From: Evansella caseinilytica
GTDB lineage: Bacteria; Bacillota; Bacilli; Bacillales; Salisediminibacteriaceae
Direction of reading: 5' to 3'
DNA length: 64,000 nucleotides
NCBI RefSeq assembly: GCF_900107275.1
Contig: NZ_FNPI01000004.1
Span: 285,256 to 349,255 of the forward strand
Shown here: piece by piece, positions 7,487 to 15,998 of the stretch
How the letters are laid out: every line of letters begins with the position of its first letter
Position numbering within the stretch: the first letter of the stretch is position 1
Program-made: the position numbers and the translations under genes
The notes under the pieces: model-generated
Databases searched by the model: none
Told to the model about the DNA's origin: nothing
What the model saw: only the letters and a program-made list of their open reading frames with translations

Positions 7487-9817
7487 ATGGAGATTATCGG
7501 AAAAAGCGTTATTCGTAGAGAAGCTCTTGACAAGGTCAGAGGGCGGGCAGTGTATACAAGTGACGACACTTCCTCTTCCGTACTTCACGCGAAAATTGTA
7601 ACTAGCACATTCGCGCATGCAAACATCATTGCCGTCGATGTGGAGAAGGCAAGCGCCGTGCCGGGTGTTCTCGCCGTCATTACCGGGGAGCAGCTTCCGC
7701 TGACAGGTGAAGAAATCCGGGACCGGCGGCCGCTCGCGGCGGACAAAGTCCGTTATTACGGAGAAGCTGTTGCGCTCCTTGTAGCAGACAATCCGCACAC
7801 AGCGGCAAAAGCTGCCGCCCTCGTTCATGTGGAATATGAGCCGCTGCCGGTTGTTCATTCTCCGACGGACGCGATTAGAAAAGACGCTCCGTTAATACAT
7901 GAGAATGTGGATGAATATGAGCGGGAGGAGGGAGCAGATCCGATTACCTTTACCAACATCAACAATTATACAAAAATCCGGAAAGGAAATATCGAAGCAG
8001 GCTGGCGAGAAAGTGAGGTAACGGTGGAAGCGAGCGTTTCCATTCCGCCTTCCGATCATGCGGCCATGGAAACGCGGGCAGCGACCGCCGAAATTATGGA
8101 AAATGGGGAGATTCACATCACTTCTTCGTCCCAGGCACCATTCATGATAAAAAGGCTGCTCAGTACTTACTTCGATATTGACGTCGGCAAAATCATCGTC
8201 AATACGCCGTTTGTCGGCGGCGGTTACGGTGGTAAAGCATCTGTTCAGCAGGAAATTCTCGCTTACTTGGCTGCAAAGGCGGTGGACGGAAGAAAAGTGA
8301 AGCTGGAATATTCCCGGGAGCAGGATTTAACAACTGCGCCATGTCATGTGGGGCTGGACGCGACGATTAAACTGGGCAGCACAAAGGAAGGCTGCTTAAA
8401 GGCGGCGGAAATAGTCTATCTGTTTGATAGCGGGGCTTATTCCGACAAGGCAGTCCATTTAAGCAGGGCAGGCGCCGTGGACTGCACCGGACCGTATGAT
8501 ATTGAGCATATTTGGTGCGACTCATACAGCGTTTACACCAATCATCCATACCCCGCTCCATACCGCGGTTTCGCCCATTCCGAAGTGCTTTTTGCCTTCG
8601 AACGGGCGATGAATATGCTTGCGGAGAAGCTGGAAATCGACCCGCTTGAGTTCCGGCTGAAAAACGCCATCCTTCCCGGACATACCACGCCCACTCAGGT
8701 GGTGCTCAATCGCAGTACTGTCGGCGATTTGCCGGAATGCCTTCGCAGGTTGAAAAAAATGATTCATTGGGACGGGGGAAAGCCAACCAGGATAAATGAA
8801 CGGACGGTTCGTGTCAAAGGAATCAGCTGTGCCTGGAAAAATTCGACGATTCCTCCTGATTCAATTTCCGGAGCGATCTTGACTTTCAATGAAGATGGCT
8901 CCATTAATCTTATTTCCGGTGTGGTGGAAATCGGCACAGCGACAAAAACAGTATTGGCCCAAATCCTTGCGGAAAAGCTGCAGATGGACGTTGGGAATAT
9001 CCATGTGAAAATGACAGTGGACACCCAAACAACTCCCGAGCATTGGAAAACCGTGGCCAGCAGAGGAACTTTGATGGCGGGGAGAGCAGTGCTGGCTGCC
9101 GCGGACGATGCCATTGTCCAGCTAAAAAACGCGGCCGCTTGTGTATTGCGTGTTTCCAAGGATGATCTTGTAGTGGCAAACAGCCGTGTGTTCGTAAGGG
9201 AGGAACCGGAGCGCGGCTTGGATTTTAAAGAGATTGCCTATGGGTACCAGTATCCAAACGGGAACGCTGTCGGCGGCCAGATCATTGGACGCGGAACATA
9301 TATTCAGCGAAATATGACGCATTTGGACAAAGAAACCGGTGCCGGAAGACCTGGTCCTGAATGGGCTGTCAGTGCTCAATGCATAGAAATTGAGCTCGAT
9401 CAGCGGGATTTTACCTACAAAGTCGTCCGTGCGGTCTGCGTTCTCGATGCAGGAAGGGTCCTGAACGAAAAAGCGGCGTGGGGTCAGGTAACTGGGGCGA
9501 TGAGCATGGGGCTGGCTTTCGCGGGCAGGGAGACATTTGTATTTGATGAAAAAGGAAGGATGATGAACCCGCAGCTTCGGACATACCGGCCGATGCATTA
9601 TAAGGAAAACCCCCGGTATCTCGTTGACTTTGTGGAAACACCACATCTGGAGGCGCCTTATGGGGCGAGAGGGGTTGGTGAGCAAGGACTGCTCGGAGTT
9701 CCAGCCGCGCTGGCCAATGCGTTATCCGTTGCTGCCGGAACTGCTTTAAACCGCTTGCCGCTAACACCGGAAACGATTTGGCGGGCGAAAGCGAAAGAGG
9801 AGGCGAGCAACCGATGA
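7487..9817 (+). CDS. Xanthine-dehydrogenase-type hydroxylase, molybdopterin subunit
   Basis: A 776-residue large subunit of the xanthine dehydrogenase/aldehyde oxidase family, which hydroxylates purines, N-heterocycles or aldehydes using water as oxygen source. Residues 1-130 are the a/b hammerhead domain (VRGRAVYTSDD...HANIIAVDVEKA), and the rest binds Mo-pterin cytosine dinucleotide. Visible motifs are TPFVGGGYGGKA (pterin loop), PAPYRGF and GARGVGEQG, whose Glu732 matches the catalytic Glu. AGGAGGGGAG precedes the ATG. The stop overlaps the start of the FAD subunit gene (ATGA). The order large-medium-small differs from the common small-medium-large. Whether the substrate is xanthine, as for PucD of B. 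subtilis, cannot be decided from sequence. Confidence 0.92.
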   Translation: MEIIGKSVIRREALDKVRGRAVYTSDDTSSSVLHAKIVTSTFAHANIIAVDVEKASAVPGVLAVITGEQLPLTGEEIRDRRPLAADKVRYYGEAVALLVADNPHTAAKAAALVHVEYEPLPVVHSPTDAIRKDAPLIHENVDEYEREEGADPITFTNINNYTKIRKGNIEAGWRESEVTVEASVSIPPSDHAAMETRAATAEIMENGEIHITSSSQAPFMIKRLLSTYFDIDVGKIIVNTPFVGGGYGGKASVQQEILAYLAAKAVDGRKVKLEYSREQDLTTAPCHVGLDATIKLGSTKEGCLKAAEIVYLFDSGAYSDKAVHLSRAGAVDCTGPYDIEHIWCDSYSVYTNHPYPAPYRGFAHSEVLFAFERAMNMLAEKLEIDPLEFRLKNAILPGHTTPTQVVLNRSTVGDLPECLRRLKKMIHWDGGKPTRINERTVRVKGISCAWKNSTIPPDSISGAILTFNEDGSINLISGVVEIGTATKTVLAQILAEKLQMDVGNIHVKMTVDTQTTPEHWKTVASRGTLMAGRAVLAAADDAIVQLKNAAACVLRVSKDDLVVANSRVFVREEPERGLDFKEIAYGYQYPNGNAVGGQIIGRGTYIQRNMTHLDKETGAGRPGPEWAVSAQCIEIELDQRDFTYKVVRAVCVLDAGRVLNEKAAWGQVTGAMSMGLAFAGRETFVFDEKGRMMNPQLRTYRPMHYKENPRYLVDFVETPHLEAPYGARGVGEQGLLGVPAALANALSVAAGTALNRLPLTPETIWRAKAKEEASNR

Positions 9818-10656
9818 TTCCGTTTGATTTTGATTATTTTAATCCGGAAACGGTCCAGGAAGCATATCATCTTTATCATTCGCTGACAGAGGCCGGCCGC
9901 GAGCCTGTTTATTTTTCCGGAGGCACGGAGATCATCACCCTCGGCAGAATACATCAATTGTATACCGATGCCGTCATTGATCTTAAAGGGATACCTGAGT
10001 GCCGGACGGCACAGTTAGACGATGAACACCTGTACTTAGGTGCGGCTCTACCGCTGACTGCTGTTGAAGAAGCTCGACTGTTTCCGCTGCTGATGAAAAA
10101 TGTGAAGGAGATTGCCGATCATACTGCCCGGGAAAAAGTAACCTTGGGCGGAAACATTTGTGGAAATATTTTTTATCGCGAGGCGGTGCTGCCGTTTTTA
10201 CTTTCAGACAGCTCCTTTGTCATTGCCGGAAAAGATGGATTGAAAGTGCAATCCATTCACGATGTGTTTGAAGAACATATCCAGCTTGCTCCCGGCGAGT
10301 TTTTAGTGCAAACGATTACTGAAAAAAATTTTTTAACAGCCCCCCACGTCAATATTAAACGAAAAAGGCAATGGGATACTGGTTATCCCGTCGTTACCGT
10401 CGCCGCCGCTATAGTCGGCCGCCGCCTGAGGATCGGTATTTCCGGTCTCTGTCCGTTCCCCTTTCGTTCTTATGAGGTGGAGGCAGCACTGAATGAGCCG
10501 GCGCTTTCCCCAGAACAAAAGGCAGAGCTGGCGATCAGCCACATGCCTGCACCAATCTTGAACGATTCAGAAGCTTCTGCTGAATATCGATTATTTGTGT
10601 TAAAAAACACGCTGACAGATATATTAGTTGCTTTCGAAGGGATGGGGAGAAGATGA
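9814..10656 (+). CDS. Molybdenum hydroxylase FAD-binding subunit
   Basis: A 280-residue medium subunit (CoxM/PucC family) that passes electrons from the 2Fe-2S clusters to FAD and then to an acceptor. The FAD-binding PCMH part is marked by YFSGGTEIITLGRI near residue 35 and TLGGNICGNIFYREAVLPFLL near residues 113-133, where the second GGNxxGNI loop contacts the FAD pyrophosphate. The C-terminal CO-dehydrogenase flavoprotein domain follows (YPVVTVAAAIVGRRLRIGIS). GAGGAGG ends 10 bases before the ATG, which overlaps the previous stop. Its own stop overlaps the next start, so translation is coupled through the operon. Confidence 0.9.
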   Translation: MIPFDFDYFNPETVQEAYHLYHSLTEAGREPVYFSGGTEIITLGRIHQLYTDAVIDLKGIPECRTAQLDDEHLYLGAALPLTAVEEARLFPLLMKNVKEIADHTAREKVTLGGNICGNIFYREAVLPFLLSDSSFVIAGKDGLKVQSIHDVFEEHIQLAPGEFLVQTITEKNFLTAPHVNIKRKRQWDTGYPVVTVAAAIVGRRLRIGISGLCPFPFRSYEVEAALNEPALSPEQKAELAISHMPAPILNDSEASAEYRLFVLKNTLTDILVAFEGMGRR

Positions 10657-11111
10657 CAATCGTTTCTGTAACGCTGATGATCAACGGCGAAGAACGGACA
10701 ACGGAAATCCGTTATGCAGACATTTTGCTTACCGTTTTGCGGGAAAAATTCGGGTTAACCGGATCCAAACCGGGCTGCCTTAACGGCGATTGCGGCGCCT
10801 GCACCGTTCATGTCAACGGCAAACCGATGAAGTCGTGTCTAATGCTGGCAATCGAAGCAGTGGGTGAGGACATCACAACCATCGAAGGCTTGAAAGGAAC
10901 CCCGATTCAACAAGCGTTTATACAACATTTCGCGTTTCAGTGCGGATATTGTACTCCCGGATTTATCATGAACTGCCAGGCGCTGATCCAAGCGTACCCG
11001 GATGCGGGAGATAAAGTGATCAAAGAGTGGCTGGAATCCAATATATGCCGTTGCACAAGCTATGAAGAAATTGAAGCTGCCGTAAAATCCGTTTTGCGGT
11101 CAGAAGCATAA
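10653..11111 (+). CDS. Molybdenum hydroxylase 2Fe-2S subunit
   Basis: A 152-residue small subunit with two 2Fe-2S clusters. Cys42, Cys47, Cys50 and Cys62 form the plant-ferredoxin-like cluster (GCLNGDCGACTVHVNGK), and Cys97, Cys100, Cys132 and Cys134 form the helical second cluster (QCGYCTPGF and ICRCTSY). All eight ligands are present, so the protein should be active. The ATG overlaps the stop of the FAD subunit gene (ATGA). A bidirectional terminator follows. No Moco maturation factor (XdhC-like or MobA-like) is encoded next to the operon, so these must be supplied from elsewhere. Confidence 0.94.
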   Translation: MTIVSVTLMINGEERTTEIRYADILLTVLREKFGLTGSKPGCLNGDCGACTVHVNGKPMKSCLMLAIEAVGEDITTIEGLKGTPIQQAFIQHFAFQCGYCTPGFIMNCQALIQAYPDAGDKVIKEWLESNICRCTSYEEIEAAVKSVLRSEA

Positions 11112-11208
11112 ATACAATTAACGGTGTTGGCTTCTGCTGATGCAGGACATGCGGCGCTTTAATTTGGTAAATGAAATAAAATTGCCATTTGTCGAAAAAA
11201 GCCGCCAT

Positions 11209-11257
11209 AAAAAACGATGTCTCACAAGCTTTCGCGCTAACGGGACATCGTTTTTTA
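11209..11257. terminator. Bidirectional terminator between convergent genes
   Basis: AAAAAACGATGTC and GACATCGTTTTTT form a 13-bp perfect stem with a 22-base loop. It sits between the end of the molybdenum hydroxylase operon and the end of the convergent acetyltransferase gene, and the A and T runs allow it to serve both strands. Confidence 0.88.
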
Positions 11258-11262
11258 TCATA

Positions 11263-11820
11263 TTAAGCCTTTTTCAGCTGATGCACGTCTTCCTTGTTTT
11301 GGGAGAGCATGGTATGAAAAGTATAATGCACCTTAGATATTTCATAAAGGCGGTACTTGTTTTTTCCCGAATGAATTTCCTGAAAAAGGGATGCTTCTGT
11401 TTCGTTGATGCTGGTCACATACGACAGCTTTTCGGCAGCTTTAATGGAACGAACATTCTCCGTCCGGATTCGCATAAAAATCCGCTCGATTGCCAGCTCG
11501 TAAAACAATTCATTGATAAACGTTTCTTTAGCCGCGGAGTTGTAGCCCTTACCATGGTACGACTTTCCGAGCCAAGTGCCTAAAAAGCCAGCGTTATTTT
11601 TTATATCGAATAAATTGATCGTACCGATGGGAGCGCCCCACTCATCAAGAATGGTGCGGGAGATGATTTCTCCGCGCTCTTCCGCCTCGATCGTTTGCTT
11701 CGTCAAAAACAAAAATTCCTCGTATGAATTGGCCTGATGACGCACAAACGGGAAGACATCCGGGTGCACCAGCAGCTCGAAAAGGACTTGACAATCCTGA
11801 AGCTCCCGTCTTTTCAGCAT
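11263..11820 (-). CDS. GNAT-family N-acetyltransferase (RimJ/RimL type)
   Basis: A 185-residue acetyltransferase. The strand-helix order fits GNAT, with the acetyl-CoA loop GKSYHGKGYNSAAKETFINEL in the middle (residues near 90-110) and VRSIKAAEKLSYV in the C-terminal motif B, as in ribosomal-protein alanine acetyltransferases and YjcK/YdaF-like Bacillus proteins. It moves an acetyl group from acetyl-CoA to an amine of unknown identity. GGAGGGA lies 6 bases before the ATG at 11820; the frame is open further upstream but without a second good site. Confidence 0.87.
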   Translation of the reverse strand: MLKRRELQDCQVLFELLVHPDVFPFVRHQANSYEEFLFLTKQTIEAEERGEIISRTILDEWGAPIGTINLFDIKNNAGFLGTWLGKSYHGKGYNSAAKETFINELFYELAIERIFMRIRTENVRSIKAAEKLSYVTSINETEASLFQEIHSGKNKYRLYEISKVHYTFHTMLSQNKEDVHQLKKA

Positions 11821-11889
11821 GACTATCCCTCCACATAGAGGATAGACCTGTGAACTCGATCCACCCTCGAAATTTTTAACGTACAAAAA

Positions 11890-11957
11890 TTTCGGGGTGG
11901 GAATCGAACCCACTAGAACCAGTAAAACTGGTGGCGCACCATTTGCCTTCCCATAAA
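11890..11957 (-). other. tRNA-like element, degenerate (Lys-like anticodon)
   Basis: On the minus strand a perfect T-arm (GTGGGTTCGATTCCCAC at 11913-11897) is followed by CCCGAAA, which can pair with TTTATGGG at 11957-11950 if one A bulges. A D-arm-like GGC...GCC with a GG in its loop and an ACCA/TGGT stem around a loop with TTT at the anticodon place lie between. The anticodon stem is one pair short and no CCA is encoded. Just beyond the 3' end a long inverted repeat (CCACCC-T-CGAAATTTTT at 11862-11877 against 11885-11900) forms a terminator-like hairpin. I read it as a tRNA pseudogene or a tRNA-like RNA rather than a working tRNA. Confidence 0.4.
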
Positions 11958-12156
11958 TAATCCGCGTTCTGATTATTTAAGTCATGTTATTTTTGTGAAC
12001 CATGCCGTTTAAGATTCGTTCGAAAACCACCGCCTGGAAAAAGTGCCTGGCAGCTTCTACAAGCGGCTTGCTTCCTGCATTTTGCTTTCGAATTAATATA
12101 CGTATAATACAAGAAATGCAACAAAAAAGAAACAGTTTTTTTGTAAATTTTTTATG

Positions 12157-12202
12157 TAAAAATGCTTGTTCAAAAGATCGGTTTTTACCTTTTGGAACAA
12201 GC
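12157..12202 (-). terminator. Terminator of the HAD phosphatase gene
   Basis: GCTTGTTCAAAAG (12164-12176) pairs with CTTTTGGAACAAGC (12189-12202) with one bulge, and on the minus strand the stem is followed by ATTTTT. It lies 25 bases past the stop of the minus-strand HAD gene. Confidence 0.8.
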
Positions 12203-12226
12203 GCTGAAAATACGAAAAAATCCCCG

Positions 12227-13063
12227 TCAAACACGCAGCATCGCGTCGATTGTTTCGGCAATGCTTTGCACTTTAACCCCTTGATATTCAGGATACGGCC
12301 GGCTGTAAAAATCGATAAAAATCGTTTTCATTCCGATGTGAAGTGCCGGGGCGATTTCATTCAAATAATTATCGCCGATGGACAATGCCTCCGCCGCTTC
12401 AATATTGTATGCTTTCAGCAGTTGAGAAAAATGGTTCAAAGTGTGCTGCGGTTTTTTTGCTTCGGTGACCACCCGGTGAAACATGCCTCTCAGGTCAAGT
12501 GTGTGAAGAAGCCGCTGCACATCATCCGCCTGGCTGTTTGTCAATAAGACAACTTCTTTTTTCGTCTTTAGATGCAGCAGCGCCTCACGGAGACGAGGGA
12601 TTTTTGTCAATTGAAATTGCGGCGTCACCATGAATTCCTTTGTCCGGTTGTATGCGGAGTAAGTATCCACCGCACCAAAATGCTTGGCGCAAACATTTGG
12701 AAGCCACCAGCCGTCGCCGATGGCGATTATGGCATCAAAGTCAAAGGTAAGCGGGTGGGGGTAAATCGTTTGCCATTCTGACGGATCAACTGGTTTGCCG
12801 TCCCATGTCCATACTTGCTGCACCTTCGCCGCAGAGTTGACGGATAATACATAATCTTTGACAACATCGTACACTTTTCCGATCGAGACGATATGGTCAC
12901 CGTTGATGATTTTTCTATATTCTTCTGCAAATTCGTGATGCTTCGATTCATCGAGCTCCCGCATCAGTTCATCGGCATAATACGAAAAATGATCCGTATC
13001 TTCGTACAGTGTTCCGTCAAGGTCAAAAATAATTACTTTACTTTCCTGAAAAAGCTTTTTCAT
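12227..13063 (-). CDS. HAD-superfamily hydrolase
   Basis: A 278-residue phosphatase-like protein. Motif I is IIFDLDGTLYED near residue 11, with the nucleophile Asp and the acid/base Asp; motif II is VVLLTNSQ; the lysine of motif III lies in VVTEAKKPQ; and motif IV is ALSIGDNYLNEI. A large cap domain lies between motifs I and II. The family removes phosphate from small metabolites; the substrate is unknown. The start at 13063 is chosen because AGGAGG precedes it by 7 bases; the upstream in-frame ATG at 13114 has none. It is a single-gene unit with its own terminator. Confidence 0.87.
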   Translation of the reverse strand: MKKLFQESKVIIFDLDGTLYEDTDHFSYYADELMRELDESKHHEFAEEYRKIINGDHIVSIGKVYDVVKDYVLSVNSAAKVQQVWTWDGKPVDPSEWQTIYPHPLTFDFDAIIAIGDGWWLPNVCAKHFGAVDTYSAYNRTKEFMVTPQFQLTKIPRLREALLHLKTKKEVVLLTNSQADDVQRLLHTLDLRGMFHRVVTEAKKPQHTLNHFSQLLKAYNIEAAEALSIGDNYLNEIAPALHIGMKTIFIDFYSRPYPEYQGVKVQSIAETIDAMLRV

Positions 13064-13339
13064 CCTTTGCCTCCTAATAAAAGATATGTTCAATATAATC
13101 TTACACGAAAACATCCGTCAACTAATCAGCAGCCCTGACTGTCAAAAAAACAGCTGCTGCCGCGCCGCTGCAAATCGTGAATCCGAAGCGTGTTTGCAGG
13201 ACAACATCGCTGCTTGGAGGCCACGCATACAATTTTTTCAACCGCATAAAAGGCAATTGTTAAGAAAATGTTAATGATACGTGATATATTCTTACATTTT
13301 CTTAACATTTCATGGCAGAATTATATATTATACTTATAG

Positions 13340-13490
13340 AGGATGTTCAAAAAGTGCGGGAAACAGCGCCGGCGAATCTCATCGTTGCGTTGTCACTCCG
13401 CTGCTCACGTACGTTCTGCGTACGCTCTGCTGCTCGATCCTGCCGCGCCTCAATCTTCTTGCCGCTGTTGTGTCCTCCTTTTTGAACACA
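13340..13490. mobile_element. MITE-like element with 9-bp target duplication
   Basis: A 151-bp non-coding element that begins AGGATGTTCAAAAAG and ends CTTTTTGAACACA, so the ends form a terminal inverted repeat around TGTTCAAAAAG. The sequence TACTTATAG is found directly on both sides (13331-13339 and 13491-13499), as expected for a target-site duplication. The interior holds CTGCTCACGTACGT and similar palindromic blocks also found in the copies at 38112-38583 and 63706-64000. No transposase is encoded, so movement would need one from elsewhere. Confidence 0.75.
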
Positions 13491-13610
13491 TACTTATAGT
13501 GTTTGTTCTCACTCGTTGAGGAGAGTTGAATAAAGCGGAGAGTGATGCCCGCTTCCGTGGAAGTTGCCATAAAACAAGGAAAGTTTTCATGGAAATAATA
13601 TGAACAATTG

Positions 13611-13639
13611 TTGACATTTATCCGTTTTACGTGAATAAT
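13611..13639 (+). promoter_or_regulatory. Sigma-A promoter of the riboswitch-phn transcript
   Basis: TTGACA at 13611-13616, a 17-base spacer and AATAAT at 13634-13639 give a near-consensus vegetative promoter. Transcription would start about 20 bases before the purine riboswitch aptamer, which is the usual arrangement. Confidence 0.75.
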
Positions 13640-13667
13640 GTTTGTTGAAACTTCATTCATGGACAAA

Positions 13668-13741
13668 CCCCGTCGTATAATCTTGGGAATATGGCTCAAA
13701 AGTCTCTACAAAGCTGCCGCAAATAGCTTTGCTACGAGGGG
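13668..13741 (+). promoter_or_regulatory. Purine riboswitch aptamer, guanine type
   Basis: The three-way junction of the purine aptamer is complete. P1 is CCCC-G-TCGTA (13668-13677) with TACGAGGGG (13733-13741). After TAAT, P2 is TTGGG with CTCAA closing the loop AATATGG. The joining strand reads AAGTCTCTAC, close to the invariant GTTTCTACC. P3 is AAAGCT with AGCTTT closing the loop region that contains CCGCAAA, the partner of the P2 loop. The ligand-reading base in the last junction (GCTAC, the C before TA) is C, which pairs with guanine or hypoxanthine rather than adenine. The next 165 bases lack a clear terminator. A 19-codon open frame with ATG at 13751 starts just after the 3' strand of P1, whose G-rich end doubles as its ribosome binding site. 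Confidence 0.88.
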
Positions 13742-13906
13742 GAGAAGGATATGTATCAATCAGATGTGTTTTTATGCATCCTCTTGCAGACTATTTGCAT
13801 CCATACATAAGCGCAGCATTGGACTCTCTTGCAGTAAAAGCTTTCACCTTACACGACGAGGGCAGTAATGAAAGTTGATCAAAAATATTTTATTGGAGGG
13901 GTCATT

Positions 13907-14866
13907 GTGTTAAAACGTTTACTCTTTACGGGACTACTTGCATTGATTTTAGGAACGGTCGCAGCATGCGGCACAGCAGACGATGAAGATTCAGGTACGG
14001 GAACCGAGCCGGCAGGCGATGAAACTACAGACGACAGCGGCGATGATAACGCCGCCGCAGGAGAGGAATTGACGAAGCTGACAATGGGCTTTGTTCCTTC
14101 TCAGGACGCTGCGGAAATTGCGGATACTGTGCAGCCGCTGAGCGAACGGCTGTCCGAGATTTTAGGGGTGGAAGTTGAAGCACAAGTGATGACCGACTAC
14201 ACCGGATTAGTCGAAGGAATGAGAACACAGCAAATCGACATTGGCTTTTTACCGGCCTTCGGTTTTGTACAAGCAGAAGAACGCGCTGATGTAGAAGTGA
14301 TTTTAAAATCGATCCGTGACGGTGAATCTACTTATCGTGCTCAGTTCACTGTCGCCGCTGATTCCGAGCTCGAGTCGATCGATGATCTCGTAAACACGGA
14401 AGATTTAGTATGGGCGTTTGCCGATTTAACATCAACTTCCGGTTTTCTCTTCCCGGCATACTTATTTTTAGAAAATGACGTCGATAATTTAGATACCCAC
14501 TTCGTTCAGCAGCCTGTTGGTGGTCACGATAATGCCTTGATCGCGGTATTGGACGGTCAGGCGGATTTCGCGACAACATATGAAGACGCTCGGGAGCGAA
14601 TTGCTGACGAACGTCCGGAAGCAATGGATATGAAGGTGATCGGTTTTACGGATCCGATTCCAAACGATACGATTTCCCTGCGCTCCGGTTTTAGCGAGGA
14701 GTGGAAGCAGAAGATCAAGGATGCCTTCCTCAGCTTTAATGACGATGAGGATATGATCGAAGTAATGATGAATGTTTATAACTGGACGGGAATTGACGAA
14801 GCGACGTCGGAAGAATATCAAATCGTCCGCGATACGTACGCAGAATTCCAGGATCTAATAGAGTAG
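13907..14866 (+). CDS. phnD: PhnD-like ABC transporter substrate-binding lipoprotein
   Basis: A 319-residue exported lipoprotein of the PhnD/SsuA/TauA-like periplasmic-binding type. The signal sequence ends in the lipobox GTVAAC with Cys22 as the lipid anchor, followed by a 25-residue acidic linker. The mature part has LTMGFVPSQDAAEIADTVQPL near its start and ADLTSTSGFLFPAYLF, the PhnD pattern for a phosphonate- or phosphite-binding cleft. The GTG start at 13907 follows GGAGGGG by 5 bases; an upstream ATG at 13868 has no such site. It is the first gene after a purine riboswitch, which is unusual for this family and suggests a purine-related ligand. Confidence 0.88.
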   Translation: MLKRLLFTGLLALILGTVAACGTADDEDSGTGTEPAGDETTDDSGDDNAAAGEELTKLTMGFVPSQDAAEIADTVQPLSERLSEILGVEVEAQVMTDYTGLVEGMRTQQIDIGFLPAFGFVQAEERADVEVILKSIRDGESTYRAQFTVAADSELESIDDLVNTEDLVWAFADLTSTSGFLFPAYLFLENDVDNLDTHFVQQPVGGHDNALIAVLDGQADFATTYEDARERIADERPEAMDMKVIGFTDPIPNDTISLRSGFSEEWKQKIKDAFLSFNDDEDMIEVMMNVYNWTGIDEATSEEYQIVRDTYAEFQDLIE

Positions 14867-14936
14867 CAGAAACCATCTCCACAGGCCTGTGTCAAAAGAG
14901 AAATAATGCAATAAGTTAAGGGCAACGGCTCTGCTC

Positions 14937-14971
14937 GCCCGATAGGAAAAAAACTCTCCTATCGGGCTTTT
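14937..14971 (+). terminator. Terminator-like hairpin between phnD and phnC
   Basis: GCCCGATAGGA and TCCTATCGGGC form an 11-bp perfect stem followed by TTTT. The hairpin is part of a repeat also found at 20996 and 45598. The 355-base gap from 14867 to 15221 holds this element, a second short stem before CTTTTTATAAG near 15140-15160 and no gene. The hairpin probably lowers expression of the permease genes relative to the binding protein. Confidence 0.8.
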
Positions 14972-15221
14972 AACAAGAGGCGGCGATTTCACTTATTAGC
15001 TTCGTTGAAGCCTCAAAAGGTCAGGCTGTTTTTCATTAACTTTGTTGCTTGTTGATCCTTTCACGTTGGCGTAAAAGACTGCGCAAGCGTTGCGACGATC
15101 CAAAGGCAAAGAGCAACAATCTTTTAGAAAAGAGCCAAGGTAAAACCAACCTTTTTATAAGGGAACTATGGGACTTCTCCTGGTTCCCATTCTATTCTAT
15201 GATAAAAGAGGGAAGAGTTTC

Positions 15222-15998
15222 ATGATTGAATTTCGCAATGTTTCTTTAACATATCCTAACGGTCACCAAGGCTTGAAAAATATTAATCTATCAATTAATG
15301 ACGGGGAATTCGTCGTTATCGTCGGGTTGTCCGGAGCTGGAAAATCGACGCTGATCCGCAGCATCAACCAGATGGTAAAGCCGACGGCAGGGGAGCTATT
15401 GATTGGCGGGGAAAACACGCTGAAATATTCCGACCGGAAGCTGAGGCAATTCCGCAGAAATATCGGGATGATCTTTCAAAATTACAATTTAGTAAAGCGT
15501 TCTTCTGTATTGCGGAATGTTTTAGCCGGCCGTTTAGGACATACTGGAACGCTCCGCAGCATCCTGTCGCTGTTTTCACAGGCGGATGTACGGCTGGCGC
15601 TGGAAAGCTTGGAGCGTGTCGGCATTGCCGATAAAGCGTATCAGCGGGCCGATCAGCTCAGTGGCGGACAGCAGCAGCGTGTCAGCATTGCCCGCGCGTT
15701 GACGCAGCAGCCCAAATTAATCCTTGCCGATGAACCGGTTGCCAGCCTCGACCCCCCAACCTCCCATGCGGTCATGAAAGACTTGAAGCGCATCAATCAA
15801 GAAGACAATATCACGATGATCGTCAACCTGCACGCCATTGACCTTTCCATGCAGTATGCGGATCGTATCATCGGTCTGCGCAACGGGGAAGTCGTTTTTG
15901 ACGGACCGGCCGCTTCCGTATCCGAAAAAACCTTTGAAGACATTTATGGGCGTCCGATCAAGGAAGACGATCTGGTGGGGGATGTATCGAATGGATAA
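15222..15998 (+). CDS. phnC: PhnC-like ABC transporter ATP-binding protein
   Basis: A 258-residue ABC ATPase that drives the transporter formed with the two following permeases. It has Walker [10 protein letters not shown], the Q-loop MIFQNYNL, the signature [15 protein letters not shown], Walker [14 protein letters not shown] and the switch His in IVNLHAIDL. The PhnC subfamily is indicated by [20 protein letters not shown]. The ATG at 15222 follows GAGGGAAGAG. The stop overlaps the first permease gene by eight bases, so the two are translated together. Confidence 0.92.
   Translation: MIEFRNVSLTYPNGHQGLKNINLSINDGEFVVIVGLSGAGKSTLIRSINQMVKPTAGELLIGGENTLKYSDRKLRQFRRNIGMIFQNYNLVKRSSVLRNVLAGRLGHTGTLRSILSLFSQADVRLALESLERVGIADKAYQRADQLSGGQQQRVSIARALTQQPKLILADEPVASLDPPTSHAVMKDLKRINQEDNITMIVNLHAIDLSMQYADRIIGLRNGEVVFDGPAASVSEKTFEDIYGRPIKEDDLVGDVSNG

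Noticed and set aside
9122..9767. Long minus-strand frames inside the molybdenum hydroxylase gene
   Set aside because: Shadow frames in G+C-rich coding sequence; the plus strand has an unbroken, motif-rich gene.
12002..12547. 181-codon frame opposite the HAD gene
   Set aside because: It lies over the tail and terminator of the minus-strand HAD gene, which has clear family motifs.
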